Shown: positions 1-8,553, counted from the first letter of the stretch. The stretch: DNA of 64,000 bases from an uncultured Streptomyces sp. (GCF_947488945.1 NZ_CANLBS010000015.1:1-64000), one strand, 5' to 3'. The notes: generated by a model not told the origin, from the letters alone. A program made the numbers and translations.

Positions 1-268
1 ATCGACAGGGGGCAACAGTCATGCCGGGCCCGGAGGCCAGCGGCCCCATTGCAGGACCGCGAAAAAGATAACGGGGGGGGGAGCGGGTGCGCGGGGGCGT
101 ACGGGCGCGGGGGCGGGTGCGCGGTTCCGGGGCGTGCGGGAGCGGGGTTCGCGGTTCCGGGGTGCACAGGATCGGGGTGCACAGGATCGGGGTGCGCGGG
201 CACGGGGCCCGCGGGTTCGGTGTGCGGGGATCATCCGGTGCGCAGGACCCGAGCCGGGCGCGCGAAAA
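1..268. other. Gene-free, G-rich repeat tract
   Basis: I see no supportable gene here. The stretch from about 121 to 240 is built from degenerate 15-base units; one unit is perfectly duplicated at 161-175 and 176-190 and related units flank it. Open frames in this stretch translate to repetitive Gly/Arg/Pro-rich text on both strands, the usual artefact of high GC. No promoter or RNA signature stands out. Confidence 0.5.
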
Positions 269-296
269 GGGCGCACCCGGTGTCGCGGGTGCGCCC
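269..296 (-). terminator. Rho-independent terminator of the CsbD-like gene
   Basis: An 11-bp perfect stem (269-279 with 286-296, arms GGGCGCACCCG and CGGGTGCGCCC) and 6-base loop. Read on the minus strand it is followed by TTTT. It sits about 70 bases after the stop codon of the CsbD-like gene. Confidence 0.75.
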
Positions 297-363
297 CTCG
301 TGGCGCTCGGACCGCCGGAGGGCGGCCGGCCCGGAGGCCGGTCCGCCGCTCAGATGCGGGCCG

Positions 364-549
364 TCAACGGTCGAAGCGGTCCCGCGCCTGGTCCGTCGCG
401 TCCTCGGCCCGGTCGCGCAGACCCGACCGGTCCTGGTCCTGAGCGTCCGAGGCGCGGTCCTGGGCGGTGTCCTTGCCCTCGCCGCCCTTCTTCTTCGCCT
501 GGTCGGCGAGCTCCTGCGCCTTGTCCTTGAACTGGTCTGCGATACCCAT
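364..549 (-). CDS. CsbD-like hydrophilic stress protein
   Basis: A 61-residue, almost wholly charged/polar protein (starts MGIADQFKDKAQELADQAKK, then many Asp/Arg/Gln/Lys). It has no membrane segment, signal peptide or cysteine. Composition and the N-terminal repeat of DxAxDQAKxK type match the CsbD-like small stress proteins common in actinobacteria, whose biochemical role is unknown. The ATG at 549 was chosen over an upstream in-frame start at 624 because AGGAGTG lies six bases before it and the upstream extension is not hydrophilic like the rest. It is monocistronic, with a clear terminator downstream. Confidence 0.75.
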   Translation of the reverse strand: MGIADQFKDKAQELADQAKKKGGEGKDTAQDRASDAQDQDRSGLRDRAEDATDQARDRFDR

Positions 550-682
550 GCTGTTCACTCCTGTGGGATGTGTGAGGCAGTGCGGGAAGACCGCCCGCGA
601 GGGCGGCCCCGCCCAGCCTTGCACGACCCGACATAGTGCGCATTTCGATCATCGGACGGTGCCGGAAGAGCCGTCGGCGCCC

Positions 683-1567
683 TCACTCACGGACGGCGCG
701 CGCCGCCTGGTCCGCCGCTCCGCCGGCCCCGACCAGCCGGGTGGGGACGCCCTCCAGCCGCGGTCCGAACCGCTTCATCTCGCGCTGTCCCACCACCCCG
801 ATGACGGCCGGCAGGTAACCCCTTATCGACTGCATGCCGCGCAGCCACCACTGGGCGTACACATGGGCCGAGCGGCGCTCGATGCCGGTGACGATCCGGT
901 CGACGGCCGGGCCCAGCGGGTAGGTGCGGTTGGTCGGCCAGGGGAGGCGGGAGCGCAGTTCCCGCATCACCTCGTCCTCGTCGGCGCCGCGCACCATGTC
1001 GGTGTCGGTCCAGGAGAGGTAGCCGACGCCGACCTTCACGCCCCGGTAGCCGACCTCGGCGCGCAGGCTGTGCGCGAACGCCTCCACCCCGGACTTGGAG
1101 GCGCAGTAGGCGCTCATCATCGGCGCGGGGGTGAGCGCCGCGAGCGAGGCGATCTGGAGGAAGTAGCCGCGGCTCTCCATCAGCACCGGGAGGAACGCCC
1201 GGCCGGTCACCGCGCCGCCGATGAGGTTGACCTCGATGACCCGGCGCCAGGCGTCCGGGTCGGAGTCGACGAACGGGCCGCCGGAGGCGACGCCGGCGTT
1301 GGCGACGACCACGTCGACCTTGCCGAAGTGCGCCTTGACCTCCTCGGCCACCGCGGCCATCGCCACGTGGTCGGTGACGTCGGCGAACCAGTGCGCGCTC
1401 TCGCCGTGCAGCCGCTCGGACACGTTCTTCAGCTCGTCCGGCTCCAGGCCGACCAGGGCGAGCTTCGCGCCCCGCGCGGAGAGCTTGCGGGCGAGCAGTT
1501 CGCCCACGCCGCGGGCCGCGCCGGTGACGACGACGACCTGACCTTCGAGACTCCGACTGCCGCTCAT
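683..1567 (-). CDS. Short-chain dehydrogenase/reductase (SDR)
   Basis: A 294-residue classical-type SDR, probably NAD(P)-dependent alcohol/ketone oxidoreduction in the cytoplasm. Visible motifs: nucleotide-binding TGAARGVG at residues 15-22, NAG at 90-92, catalytic Ser141, Tyr154 and Lys158 (YCASK). The C-terminal extension after residue 230 is hydrophobic, as in SadH-like SDRs. Its ATG overlaps the stop of the hydrolase by 4 bases (ATGA), so it is the third gene of the monooxygenase-hydrolase-SDR operon. The substrate cannot be read from the sequence; by analogy with the mycobacterial mymA operon it may act on a fatty or terpenoid alcohol/ketone. Confidence 0.9.
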   Translation of the reverse strand: MSGSRSLEGQVVVVTGAARGVGELLARKLSARGAKLALVGLEPDELKNVSERLHGESAHWFADVTDHVAMAAVAEEVKAHFGKVDVVVANAGVASGGPFVDSDPDAWRRVIEVNLIGGAVTGRAFLPVLMESRGYFLQIASLAALTPAPMMSAYCASKSGVEAFAHSLRAEVGYRGVKVGVGYLSWTDTDMVRGADEDEVMRELRSRLPWPTNRTYPLGPAVDRIVTGIERRSAHVYAQWWLRGMQSIRGYLPAVIGVVGQREMKRFGPRLEGVPTRLVGAGGAADQAARAVRE

Positions 1568-2496
1568 CCGACATCCTCCTTCTCGGCCGCGACGGCCCCC
1601 GCGACATATTTCACAACAAGCTCCCGGATCTTTCCGGTCACCGCCTCCGGCGCTTCCACCGGTGTCATGTGGCCCATGCCCGCCAGTTCGGTCAGACCGA
1701 GGCTCTTGGGCAGCGCCGAGGCGATGGCGCGGGCGTGCACGGGCGGCGTCAACCGGTCCTCGCTGCCCACGATCACGGCGGTGGGCACGTTCAACTCCCG
1801 TACGCCGGTTTCCAGATCGAGGGCCCCCAGCACATGGCCCCAGGACACCCGGGCGCGGCGGGGACAGGCGTGCACGATCCGCGCGACGGTGTCGATCCGG
1901 TCCGGCGGCGAGCCGGGCCCCATCGTGACGTAGCGCAGGAGGCGTTTCGACACGGGCGTGACCGGTCCGAGCGGGGCCGGGGCCGCGATGACGGCGCCGG
2001 TGATCCGGGTCCGCAGCGCGCCGGCGCGTCCCGGCACCACCAGCGACTCGGCGGTCAGCCGGGAACTGCCGGTGCTGCACAGCAGGATCGCGGCGGCGTG
2101 CTCGCGCAGCCGGGGCCGGCGCGCGGCGGCCATCAGCGTCATCCCGCCCATGGAGTGCCCGGCCAGCACCGCCTTGCGGCCGGGGGCGAGGGTGGCGCCG
2201 AGGACCGCTTCGAGGTCGTCGGCCAGCGCGTCGGTGCTGTGCCCGCCGGGCCCGACGTCCGGGGTGCGGCCGTGGCCGCGCTGGTCGTACGCGATGACGT
2301 GGTGGTCGACCGCGAGGTCCCGGATCTGGGCGTCCCAGAAGCGGGTGTTGCAGGTCCAGCCATGCGCCAGCACCACGGCGGGCCGGTCGGCGTCGCCGTA
2401 CAGCTCGACGTTGATCCGCGAACCGTCGGCCGAGGTGACGACCTGCTCGCTGCCGGCCACCGGCATGGGGGTGTGCCCCCCGATGGGCGCGCTCAT
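1564..2496 (-). CDS. Alpha/beta-fold hydrolase
   Basis: A 310-residue alpha/beta hydrolase, likely an esterase or lipase. Oxyanion-hole HGW is at residues 45-47 and the nucleophile elbow GHSMGG at 113-118 (Ser115). A late SEDRLTPP segment supplies the acid and GMGHMTP the catalytic His. There is no signal peptide, so it is cytoplasmic. The ATG overlaps the monooxygenase stop by 4 bases and its own stop overlaps the SDR start, indicating translational coupling. In this context it could cleave the ester or lactone made by the Baeyer-Villiger-type enzyme upstream; that substrate link is inference. Confidence 0.9.
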   Translation of the reverse strand: MSAPIGGHTPMPVAGSEQVVTSADGSRINVELYGDADRPAVVLAHGWTCNTRFWDAQIRDLAVDHHVIAYDQRGHGRTPDVGPGGHSTDALADDLEAVLGATLAPGRKAVLAGHSMGGMTLMAAARRPRLREHAAAILLCSTGSSRLTAESLVVPGRAGALRTRITGAVIAAPAPLGPVTPVSKRLLRYVTMGPGSPPDRIDTVARIVHACPRRARVSWGHVLGALDLETGVRELNVPTAVIVGSEDRLTPPVHARAIASALPKSLGLTELAGMGHMTPVEAPEAVTGKIRELVVKYVAGAVAAEKEDVG

Positions 2497-4031
2497 CCCG
2501 CGACCTCCTCGGCGACGGCGCGCCCCGACGCCTCGCGCTGCGCCGGGACCGCGTCCGCGGCGGCCCGGACCACCTCGTACTCGCCGAGGTCCACCGACCG
2601 GGTGGCGCGCCGGAAGTCGGCCGTGGTGCCGGGCCAGACGGTGGTGTTGCGGCCCTGCTCGTCCAGGTACCAGCTGGTGCAGCCGCCGGTGTTCCACACG
2701 GTGCGCTCCATGCGCTTCTGCACCCGCTCGTTCCAGCCGTCCACCGCCGAGGCGCGCGCGTCGAGCGCGACCCGGCCGCCGAGGACGTCGAGCTGGCGCA
2801 GGTAGTCCGCCATGTAGTTCAGCTGGGACTCGATCATGAGGATCATGGAGGAGTTCCCGAGGCCGGTGTTGGGGCCGATGATCGTCATCCAGTTGGGGAA
2901 GCCCTCGGCGGTGGCGCCGCGCAGCGACCGCATCCCGCCCTTCCAGTGCTCGGCCAGGGTGAAGCCGCCGGCGCCGACCACCCGGTCCGCGATCGGCATG
3001 TCCGTGACGTGGAACCCGGTGCCGAAGATGATCGCGTCGACCTCGGTCTCCGTGCCGTCGGAGGCCACCAGCGTCGATCCGCGCACCTCGGCCAGCCCGG
3101 AGGCGATCACCTCGGTGTTGGGCTGCGCGAGCGCCGGATAGTAGGTGCTGGAGAGCAGGATGCGCTTGCAGCCGATCCGGTACGAGGGGGTCAGCTTGGC
3201 GCGCAGCGCCGGGTCCTTGATCGCCCGCGCCATGCCCGCCTTGGCTATGGACTCGATGAGGCCGAGCCCGTCCGGGTACTTCGTGAAGGCGCTGACCTGC
3301 AGTTCCCGGATGCCCCACAGCAGTCCGCGGCGGGCCTTGCCGGTAACCGGGACGGTGCGGTGCAGCCAGCGCTCGGCCTTGCTGACCGGCCGGTCCATGC
3401 GCGGCATGACCCAGGCCGGGGTGCGCTGGAAGAGGGTGAGCCGGCCGACCTCGGGCTGGATCGCCGGGACGATCTGGATCGCGGAGGCGCCGGTGCCGAT
3501 AACGGCGACCCGCTTGCCGGCGAGGTCGGCGTCGTGGTCCCAGCGCGCCGAGTGGAAGACCTCGCCGGGGAAGTCCGCGAGGCCCGGGATGTCGGGCGTC
3601 TTGGGGTCGGAGAGCGGTCCGGACGCGGAGACGACGACGTCGGCCACCACGGTGGTGCCGTTGCCGCACCCGATGACCCAGTTCAGCGCCTCGGTGTCCC
3701 AGGTCATCCGGGTGACCTCGTGGTTCAGCCGGATGTGCGGCCGCAGACCGAAGGTGTCGGCGACCCTCTCCAGGTAGGCGCGGATGTGCTCCTGGCCCGA
3801 GAAGGTGCGCGGCCACTCGGAGTTGGGCGCGAAGGAGAAGGAGTACAGGTGCGAGGGCACGTCGCAGGCGCAGCCCGGATAGGTGTTGTCCCGCCATGTG
3901 CCGCCGACCGAACCGGCCCGCTCCAGCACGACGAAATCGGTGATCCCTTCGCGGCGCAGCCGGACCGCCGCCCCGAGGCCCCCGAATCCGGATCCGATCA
4001 CCGCCACACGTACATGTTCGTGCTGGGCCAT
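2493..4031 (-). CDS. Flavin-containing (Baeyer-Villiger type) monooxygenase
   Basis: A 512-residue FAD/NADPH monooxygenase. The FAD Rossmann motif GSGFGGLG is at residues 13-20. The Baeyer-Villiger fingerprint FxGxxxHxxxW is complete (FPGEVFHSARW, 154-164) and a second dinucleotide motif GTGASA lies at 179-184. Such enzymes insert oxygen next to a carbonyl, giving esters or lactones. The start is the ATG at 4031, with GGGAGG seven bases upstream. It is the first gene of the three-gene operon and is divergent from the MerR regulator at 4167. Gene order (monooxygenase, lipase/esterase, SDR) is like the mycobacterial mymA-lipR-sadH group. Confidence 0.9.
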   Translation of the reverse strand: MAQHEHVRVAVIGSGFGGLGAAVRLRREGITDFVVLERAGSVGGTWRDNTYPGCACDVPSHLYSFSFAPNSEWPRTFSGQEHIRAYLERVADTFGLRPHIRLNHEVTRMTWDTEALNWVIGCGNGTTVVADVVVSASGPLSDPKTPDIPGLADFPGEVFHSARWDHDADLAGKRVAVIGTGASAIQIVPAIQPEVGRLTLFQRTPAWVMPRMDRPVSKAERWLHRTVPVTGKARRGLLWGIRELQVSAFTKYPDGLGLIESIAKAGMARAIKDPALRAKLTPSYRIGCKRILLSSTYYPALAQPNTEVIASGLAEVRGSTLVASDGTETEVDAIIFGTGFHVTDMPIADRVVGAGGFTLAEHWKGGMRSLRGATAEGFPNWMTIIGPNTGLGNSSMILMIESQLNYMADYLRQLDVLGGRVALDARASAVDGWNERVQKRMERTVWNTGGCTSWYLDEQGRNTTVWPGTTADFRRATRSVDLGEYEVVRAAADAVPAQREASGRAVAEEVAG

Positions 4032-4166
4032 GCTCCCGCCTCCCGCGCTACGTCCACCGACTCTGCCAGCAATCACTGGCACTGTTCGGAGGGTAGAGCA
4101 GTGCCGTACTGATGGGTAGGGGGCGGGACGAGGAAAGTTACCTGCGGTACGACATAGGCTGCGGCT

Positions 4167-4841
4167 GTGGCCGGAGGAAGCGAGCACCGCGAATACCGCA
4201 TGGAGGAACTGGCGAAGGAGGCCGGGATCTCCGTGCGGACCCTGCGCTTCTACCGGGAGCGCGGGCTGATCCAGCCACCCCGCCGGGAAGGCCGTATCGC
4301 CTGGTACGACGACCATCACCTGGCCCGGCTGCGGACCATCACCGGACTGCTGGAGCGCGGCCACACCCTCAACGGGATCGCCGACCTCGCCGCCACCTTC
4401 GACAGCGGACGGGACGTCGCGGAGGCCTTCGGCCTGGGCGAGCCCACCGAGGAGACCCCGGTCCGGCTCACCCCCGAACAGCTCGCCGACTACTTCGAGG
4501 GCGAGGTCACCCCGGAGAACCTGGCGGGCGCCCTCGACCTCGGCTATGTCGCCACGGACGGCGACGAGATCGTGCACATCAGCCGTCGGCTGCTGGAGGT
4601 CTCGGCCCAACTGGTACGCGCCGGGGTACCGCTCGCGACGGTACTGGACAGCGGCCGGCGGGTCCGCGAGCACGCGGAATCGCTCGCGGACCTCTTCGTC
4701 GAGGTGCTGCTCATCCACGCTTCCGGCGCGGAACCCGACCAACTGCGGCCGCTGGCCCGCGCGGTGGTCGACGCGGAACTCTCGATGGCACTCGACCGGA
4801 AACTGCGTGCGCCGGACGGGGAGACGCCCGCCGGCGACTGA
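4167..4841 (+). CDS. MerR-family transcriptional regulator
   Basis: A 224-residue protein with an N-terminal MerR winged helix (residues 11-80: YRMEELAKEAGISVRTLRFYRERGLI, split here only as a motif description) and a helical C-terminal sensing region without a cysteine cluster, so probably an organic-ligand sensor rather than a metal sensor. The GTG at 4167 follows TAGGCT (4155-4160) by six bases with no Shine-Dalgarno, fitting a leaderless transcript; an ATG at 4200 is the alternative. It is divergent from the monooxygenase operon across 135 bases and is the obvious candidate regulator of it. Confidence 0.85.
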   Translation: MAGGSEHREYRMEELAKEAGISVRTLRFYRERGLIQPPRREGRIAWYDDHHLARLRTITGLLERGHTLNGIADLAATFDSGRDVAEAFGLGEPTEETPVRLTPEQLADYFEGEVTPENLAGALDLGYVATDGDEIVHISRRLLEVSAQLVRAGVPLATVLDSGRRVREHAESLADLFVEVLLIHASGAEPDQLRPLARAVVDAELSMALDRKLRAPDGETPAGD

Positions 4842-4878
4842 GGACCGGCGGGGCAGCGCCGCGGTCGGCCCGGCGCGA

Positions 4879-4908
4879 GGGGCGCACCCGGCCGACCTCG
4901 TGCGCCCC
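4879..4908. terminator. Bidirectional hairpin between merR and xth
   Basis: A 9-bp perfect stem, GGGGCGCAC (4879-4887) with GTGCGCCCC (4900-4908), loop of 12. It lies between the convergent MerR and exonuclease genes. There is no T-run, as is usual in Streptomyces. Confidence 0.5.
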
Positions 4909-4942
4909 CGCGGGCGCTACGCCCTGTGCGCCCCCACGGCCG

Positions 4943-5758
4943 CTACCGCTCGTACACCACCGTCACCGGCGCGTGGTCGCTCCACCGCTCGCCGTGCGTG
5001 GCGGCCCGCTCGACCCAGCCCTTCACCGCGCGGGCGGCCAGCCCGGGGGTCGCCACCTGGTAGTCGATCCGCCACCCCGCGTCGTTGTCGAAGGCGCGGC
5101 CCCGGTAGGACCACCACGAGTACGGACCGGCCTGGTCCGGGTGCAGGGCGCGCACCACGTCCACGTACTCCGCCTCGGCGAAGACACGGGTCAGCCACGC
5201 CCTCTCCTCCGGCAGGAAGCCCGAGTTCTTCGTGTTGGACTTCCAGTTCTTGAGGTCGGCCTCCTGGTGCGCGATGTTCCAGTCGCCGCACACCACGACC
5301 TCCCGCCCCCCGGCCTCCGACCGCTTCCTCAGACCCTGGAGGTACGGCAGGAAGGCGGCCATGAACCGCTCCTTCTCGTCCTGGCGTCCGGTGCCCACCT
5401 CGCCCGAGGGCAGGTACAGGCTGGCGACCGTCACGCCGGGCAGATCGATCTCGACGTACCGGCCGCTCGCGTCGAACTCCTCCGCGCCCTCGACCCCGAA
5501 TCCGCCGAACCCGATCTGCACGCGCTCCGGCGCACGCCGGGAGTACAGCGAGACCCCGGCCCGCCCCTTGGCGGCGGCCGGCGCGTGCACCACGTGCCAG
5601 CCCTCGGGGTCGCGCACCTCCTCGGGAAGCTGCTGGGGCTCGGCCCGCACCTCCTGCAGGCAGACGACGTCGGCCCCGGTCTCCGCCAGCCAGGGGACGA
5701 AGCCCTTCTTCGCGGCGGCCCGGAGCCCATTCACGTTGACGGAGGTCACGGTAAGCAT
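4943..5758 (-). CDS. xth: Exodeoxyribonuclease III (AP endonuclease)
   Basis: A 271-residue member of the exonuclease III / APE1 family, which nicks DNA at abasic sites and trims 3' ends in base-excision repair. Family residues are visible: NVNGLRAA at 8-15, metal-binding Glu36 in LQEVRAE, the GDWN motif at 158-161 and catalytic Asp261-His262 in SDHAPV. Length is normal. The start at 5758 gives the canonical MLTVTSVNVNG N-terminus; an in-frame ATG nine codons upstream (5785) lacks support. There is no clear ribosome-binding site. It is divergent from the GNAT gene at 5809. Confidence 0.93.
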   Translation of the reverse strand: MLTVTSVNVNGLRAAAKKGFVPWLAETGADVVCLQEVRAEPQQLPEEVRDPEGWHVVHAPAAAKGRAGVSLYSRRAPERVQIGFGGFGVEGAEEFDASGRYVEIDLPGVTVASLYLPSGEVGTGRQDEKERFMAAFLPYLQGLRKRSEAGGREVVVCGDWNIAHQEADLKNWKSNTKNSGFLPEERAWLTRVFAEAEYVDVVRALHPDQAGPYSWWSYRGRAFDNDAGWRIDYQVATPGLAARAVKGWVERAATHGERWSDHAPVTVVYER

Positions 5759-5808
5759 GCGGGAACCATACCTACTTCGGTGCATGGCACATATGTACCC
5801 TTACCCGT

Positions 5809-6291
5809 ATGAACATCCAGCGCCGGTCGTACGACCACCCCGACGCCGTCAAGCTCAACGACCAGGTGCAGCTCGAATACGCCGCCCGGTACGGCGACGA
5901 GGGCGACATCACCCCGCTCGACCCGACCATGTTCGCCCCGCCCAGGGGCGTCTACCTCGTGGCGTACGACGACCGGGACCGCCCGGTGGCGACCGGCGCC
6001 TGGCGGGCCCAGGAGACCAACGACGAGGGGTACTCGGACGGTGACGCCGAGATCAAGCGGATGTTCGTGATACCCGAGGGCCGCGGCCAGGGCCTCGCCC
6101 GCCGCATCCTCGGCATGTTGGAGGACGACGCCCGCGCGGCGGGCCGCACCCGCATGGTGCTGGAGACCGGCGACAAGCAGCCGGAGGCCATCGCGCTCTA
6201 CCGGTCGAGCGGATACGAGCCCTGCGAGAAGTTCGGCCACTACCGCACGTACGACAGCTCCCTCTGCATGGCGAAGCCGCTGCAGGGCTGA
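5809..6291 (+). CDS. GNAT-family N-acetyltransferase
   Basis: A 160-residue acetyl-CoA-dependent acetyltransferase. The acetyl-CoA loop is RGQGLARRIL (about residues 95-104), preceded by the beta4 segment IKRMFVIPE and followed by the conserved YRSSGYEP of the C-terminal fold. The acceptor cannot be assigned. The ATG has no Shine-Dalgarno, and TACCCT sits just upstream, so a leaderless message is possible. It shares a short divergent promoter region with xth. Confidence 0.85.
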   Translation: MNIQRRSYDHPDAVKLNDQVQLEYAARYGDEGDITPLDPTMFAPPRGVYLVAYDDRDRPVATGAWRAQETNDEGYSDGDAEIKRMFVIPEGRGQGLARRILGMLEDDARAAGRTRMVLETGDKQPEAIALYRSSGYEPCEKFGHYRTYDSSLCMAKPLQG

Positions 6292-6334
6292 CGGGCGTCG
6301 CGGGACCGACGGCGGGCGGCTGCCGCCGGCCGTC

Positions 6335-6676
6335 TCACCCGAGCGCCCACGGCACCCGGCACACGTGCGCGGCCCCGTCCGCCGGGCAGAGCGCGTCGGG
6401 CACCGCCCTCCGCAGCCGCCGGGCCACCCTCGGCGTGCAGACGACGCCGACCCGCAGCTCCACCGCCCCCCGCGCCCCGGGCTCCTGCCCGGGGTGTTCG
6501 GCCGCCCACTGCACCGGCAGTTCCTCGTACTGCTCCGCCGTCGCCGCGCCGGTCCGCAGTTCCTCCCGCACCAGCCGCACCGGCTGCCCCGCCACCGCCG
6601 CCCGCACGGTCTCCCGGGCCCACGCGATCTCCGCCGGGTCCCCGTAGAGCCCGAGCACCAGTCTCCGTACGCGCAA
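6335..6676 (-). CDS. Hypothetical protein, TTG start
   Basis: A 113-residue soluble protein of unknown function. It starts at a TTG (6676), which follows an excellent ribosome-binding site (GGAGGAGGTG, nine bases before). It begins with a beta-type segment RRLVLGLYGD, has an amphipathic middle, and two cysteines near the C-terminus (LCPADG, HVCRV). No family is recognised. It is co-directional with the amyloid-motif gene at 6778-7242, with about 100 bases between them. Confidence 0.6.
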   Translation of the reverse strand: MRVRRLVLGLYGDPAEIAWARETVRAAVAGQPVRLVREELRTGAATAEQYEELPVQWAAEHPGQEPGARGAVELRVGVVCTPRVARRLRRAVPDALCPADGAAHVCRVPWALG

Positions 6677-6777
6677 CGAAGCGCACCTCCTCCCGTCCTG
6701 GCCGCCCGCCGCCCCGAGGGCGCGGTGGTTCGCACCGGAGCCACCGCCCGGCCCCGGAGGCGGGTGTCCCCTTCATT

Positions 6778-7242
6778 TCATCGCGGAGGTTCCGAAGCGG
6801 CCCCGCCGAACGCCGTTCCCGGCGCTCCGGTGTGAAACGTCAGCCCGTGGAACGTCCGCCCCTGGACGACCGGACCATGGACGTCGCCGGTGATCGTGTT
6901 GTGCACCTCGCGCCCGGGTACCGTACCCGTATCCCGCTCCAACTCGGCCAGCAGGGACCTCAGTTCGTCGGCGGCGGCAGGGTCGGCCCGCAAGGTGCGC
7001 CGCATGCGGGCACGCCACTGGGCCTCGACGTCCGCGGCGGCCTCGACGTCCTCGGCGTCCCGGGCGGCCAGCAGGTCCTCCCGCGACTCGTCCAACTCCC
7101 CTTCGAGCGGCGGCTCCGCTCCCCCTCTCCGCGCGAAGAAGCGGGCGACCCTCCCGCGCGCCTGCGTCCAGCTCTCCTCCACCATGTGTCCGACCAGTGC
7201 GGTCGCCCCCGAGGCCGCGAGCGCGGCCAGTTCTGCCTCCAC
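6778..7242 (-). CDS. Small protein with RHIM-like amyloid-signalling motif
   Basis: A 154-residue protein starting at GTG 7242 (GGGGGAG nearby). Residues 1-110 are helical, Ala/Glu/Arg-rich (EAELAALAASGATALVGH..., an acidic helix bundle). Residues 112-137 form a motif of the type N-T-I-T-G-D-V-H-G-P-V-V-Q followed by G-R-T-F-H-G-L-T-F-H. This repeated N..G..V.G..VQ..G..H pattern is the hallmark of bacterial RHIM-like (BASS/PP-type) amyloid-signalling motifs described from Streptomyces and relatives, where an N-terminal Bell-type domain is attached. I infer, but cannot show, a cell-death or inflammasome-like signalling role. No NLR partner is adjacent. Confidence 0.7.
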   Translation of the reverse strand: MEAELAALAASGATALVGHMVEESWTQARGRVARFFARRGGAEPPLEGELDESREDLLAARDAEDVEAAADVEAQWRARMRRTLRADPAAADELRSLLAELERDTGTVPGREVHNTITGDVHGPVVQGRTFHGLTFHTGAPGTAFGGAASEPPR

Positions 7243-7277
7243 GGAACCACTCCCCCTGCCGCCCGCACCGGCGTGCG

Positions 7278-7306
7278 GGCGTGCTCCCTACCGTAGGGAG
7301 CACGCC
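7278..7306. promoter_or_regulatory. 29-bp perfect inverted repeat upstream of the amyloid-motif gene
   Basis: Two 13-base arms (GGCGTGCTCCCTA at 7278-7290 and its exact complement at 7294-7306) around a 3-base centre. It lies 36 bases upstream of the GTG at 7242, where an operator or overlapping -10 (TACGGT on the minus strand) would be expected. It could also be a hairpin. Confidence 0.5.
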
Positions 7307-7485
7307 GACGGGCCGGTAGTGCGCACACCGGCCCGCCGAAGTGCGCCGCGCGCCCGGCCGTCGTAGACAAGAGGGGCGGGGCACACCGCGCGTCCCGCAC
7401 CACAGCCGTCCCGCACCGCAACCGTCCCACCACAGCCGTCCCGGACCCCGCGGGTCCCGGCCCCGTCACGGAAGAACCGAGGACC

Positions 7486-8553
7486 ATGGCGACCCCTCAC
7501 CCGGCCGGCGACCCGGCGGCGCTGGCCCGCTGGGCGCTGGGCAGGATGGCCGCCTCGGCGGCCGAGGACACCCGCTTCGACGCGGTGGCGGAGAGCACGG
7601 AGCACCGCCCCGCCCCGCTCGAACCGGCCGGCCACTACGGCTGGCGGGACGCCGCCCGTTGGAGCGGACACGGTCCCGACGCCCCCGGCCCCGCCGGACG
7701 CCCCGCACCGGTCCGCCGCCGGCTCACCGGCCTCTCCACCGCCGCCCTCCGCCGGGACGCCGGGGCGGCCCGCGATCCGCTGCTCGCGCTCGCCGACCCG
7801 GCCCGGCTCATCGCCGGCACCGCGAGCGCCGCCTCCGGCCGGGCCGCGTGGAGCGACGGCCGGCCCTGCGTCGACGTCCTGCTCACCCCCCACCCGTGGA
7901 ACGCCGCGCCCGAGGACCCCTGGCTCCCGCCGACCGCGACCGTCTTGGCGGTCAGCGTGGACCTGGCCACCGGGCTGCTGCTGCGCGCCCGCGCCCACGA
8001 CGCCCACGGCTGCTTCCGCTCCGGCGCCCTGCGCGGCCTGCGGACGGACCGGCCGGGGACGCGGCCGGAGGAGAGGGAGGCGCACGTCCTCGCCCGGATG
8101 GCGACCGGCCTCCTCGACCCCGTACGCCTGCGCGCCCATGTCACCACCGGCCCGGACGGGACACCGCCCCTCGGCACCGGCCGGGACACCGCCGGCCCGC
8201 CGCCGCGGACCTGGCGGGTCACCACCCCCGGCCCGCCGCCCCGTACGACCACGGTGTCCGGCGACTACGTCCCCGACCTCACGGACCCGGCCACCGCCCG
8301 CCTCGCCGAACTCCTCACCCCGGCCCGGCTCGTGTCCCGCCTCACCGACGTCACCGCCACCGGCCCCCACGCGATCCGCGCGACGACACGTCCCTCGTCC
8401 CCCACCCCTCGCAGCGCCTGGCTTCCGGAAGACGCCCTGACCTGCCACCTCACCCTCGACCCGGCCACCGGCATCCTGCTCTCCGCCCGCACCGAGACCC
8501 CGAGCGGCACCGTCCGGCACCACTACGAGGTCACGGCGCACGAGACGTGGTGA
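7486..8553 (+). CDS. Hypothetical protein with two similar beta-sheet halves
   Basis: A 355-residue protein of unknown function, starting at ATG 7486 behind GAGGA. Two segments resemble each other: VSVDLATGLLLRARAH (about residue 155-170) and LTLDPATGILLSARTE (about 320-335). This suggests a duplicated beta-rich fold like the LolA/MucB-type lipoprotein-regulator domain seen in Streptomyces hypotheticals. There is no signal peptide or transmembrane segment, so it is presumably cytoplasmic. Upstream (7380-7480) is a short repeat-rich leader with recurring CCGTCCC. Confidence 0.65.
   Translation: MATPHPAGDPAALARWALGRMAASAAEDTRFDAVAESTEHRPAPLEPAGHYGWRDAARWSGHGPDAPGPAGRPAPVRRRLTGLSTAALRRDAGAARDPLLALADPARLIAGTASAASGRAAWSDGRPCVDVLLTPHPWNAAPEDPWLPPTATVLAVSVDLATGLLLRARAHDAHGCFRSGALRGLRTDRPGTRPEEREAHVLARMATGLLDPVRLRAHVTTGPDGTPPLGTGRDTAGPPPRTWRVTTPGPPPRTTTVSGDYVPDLTDPATARLAELLTPARLVSRLTDVTATGPHAIRATTRPSSPTPRSAWLPEDALTCHLTLDPATGILLSARTETPSGTVRHHYEVTAHETW

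Noticed and set aside
467..1933. Very long plus-strand open frame opposite the SDR and hydrolase genes
   Set aside because: It is the antisense shadow of GC-rich coding DNA; its translation is His/Arg/Pro-rich without domains, while the minus strand shows clear SDR and hydrolase motifs.
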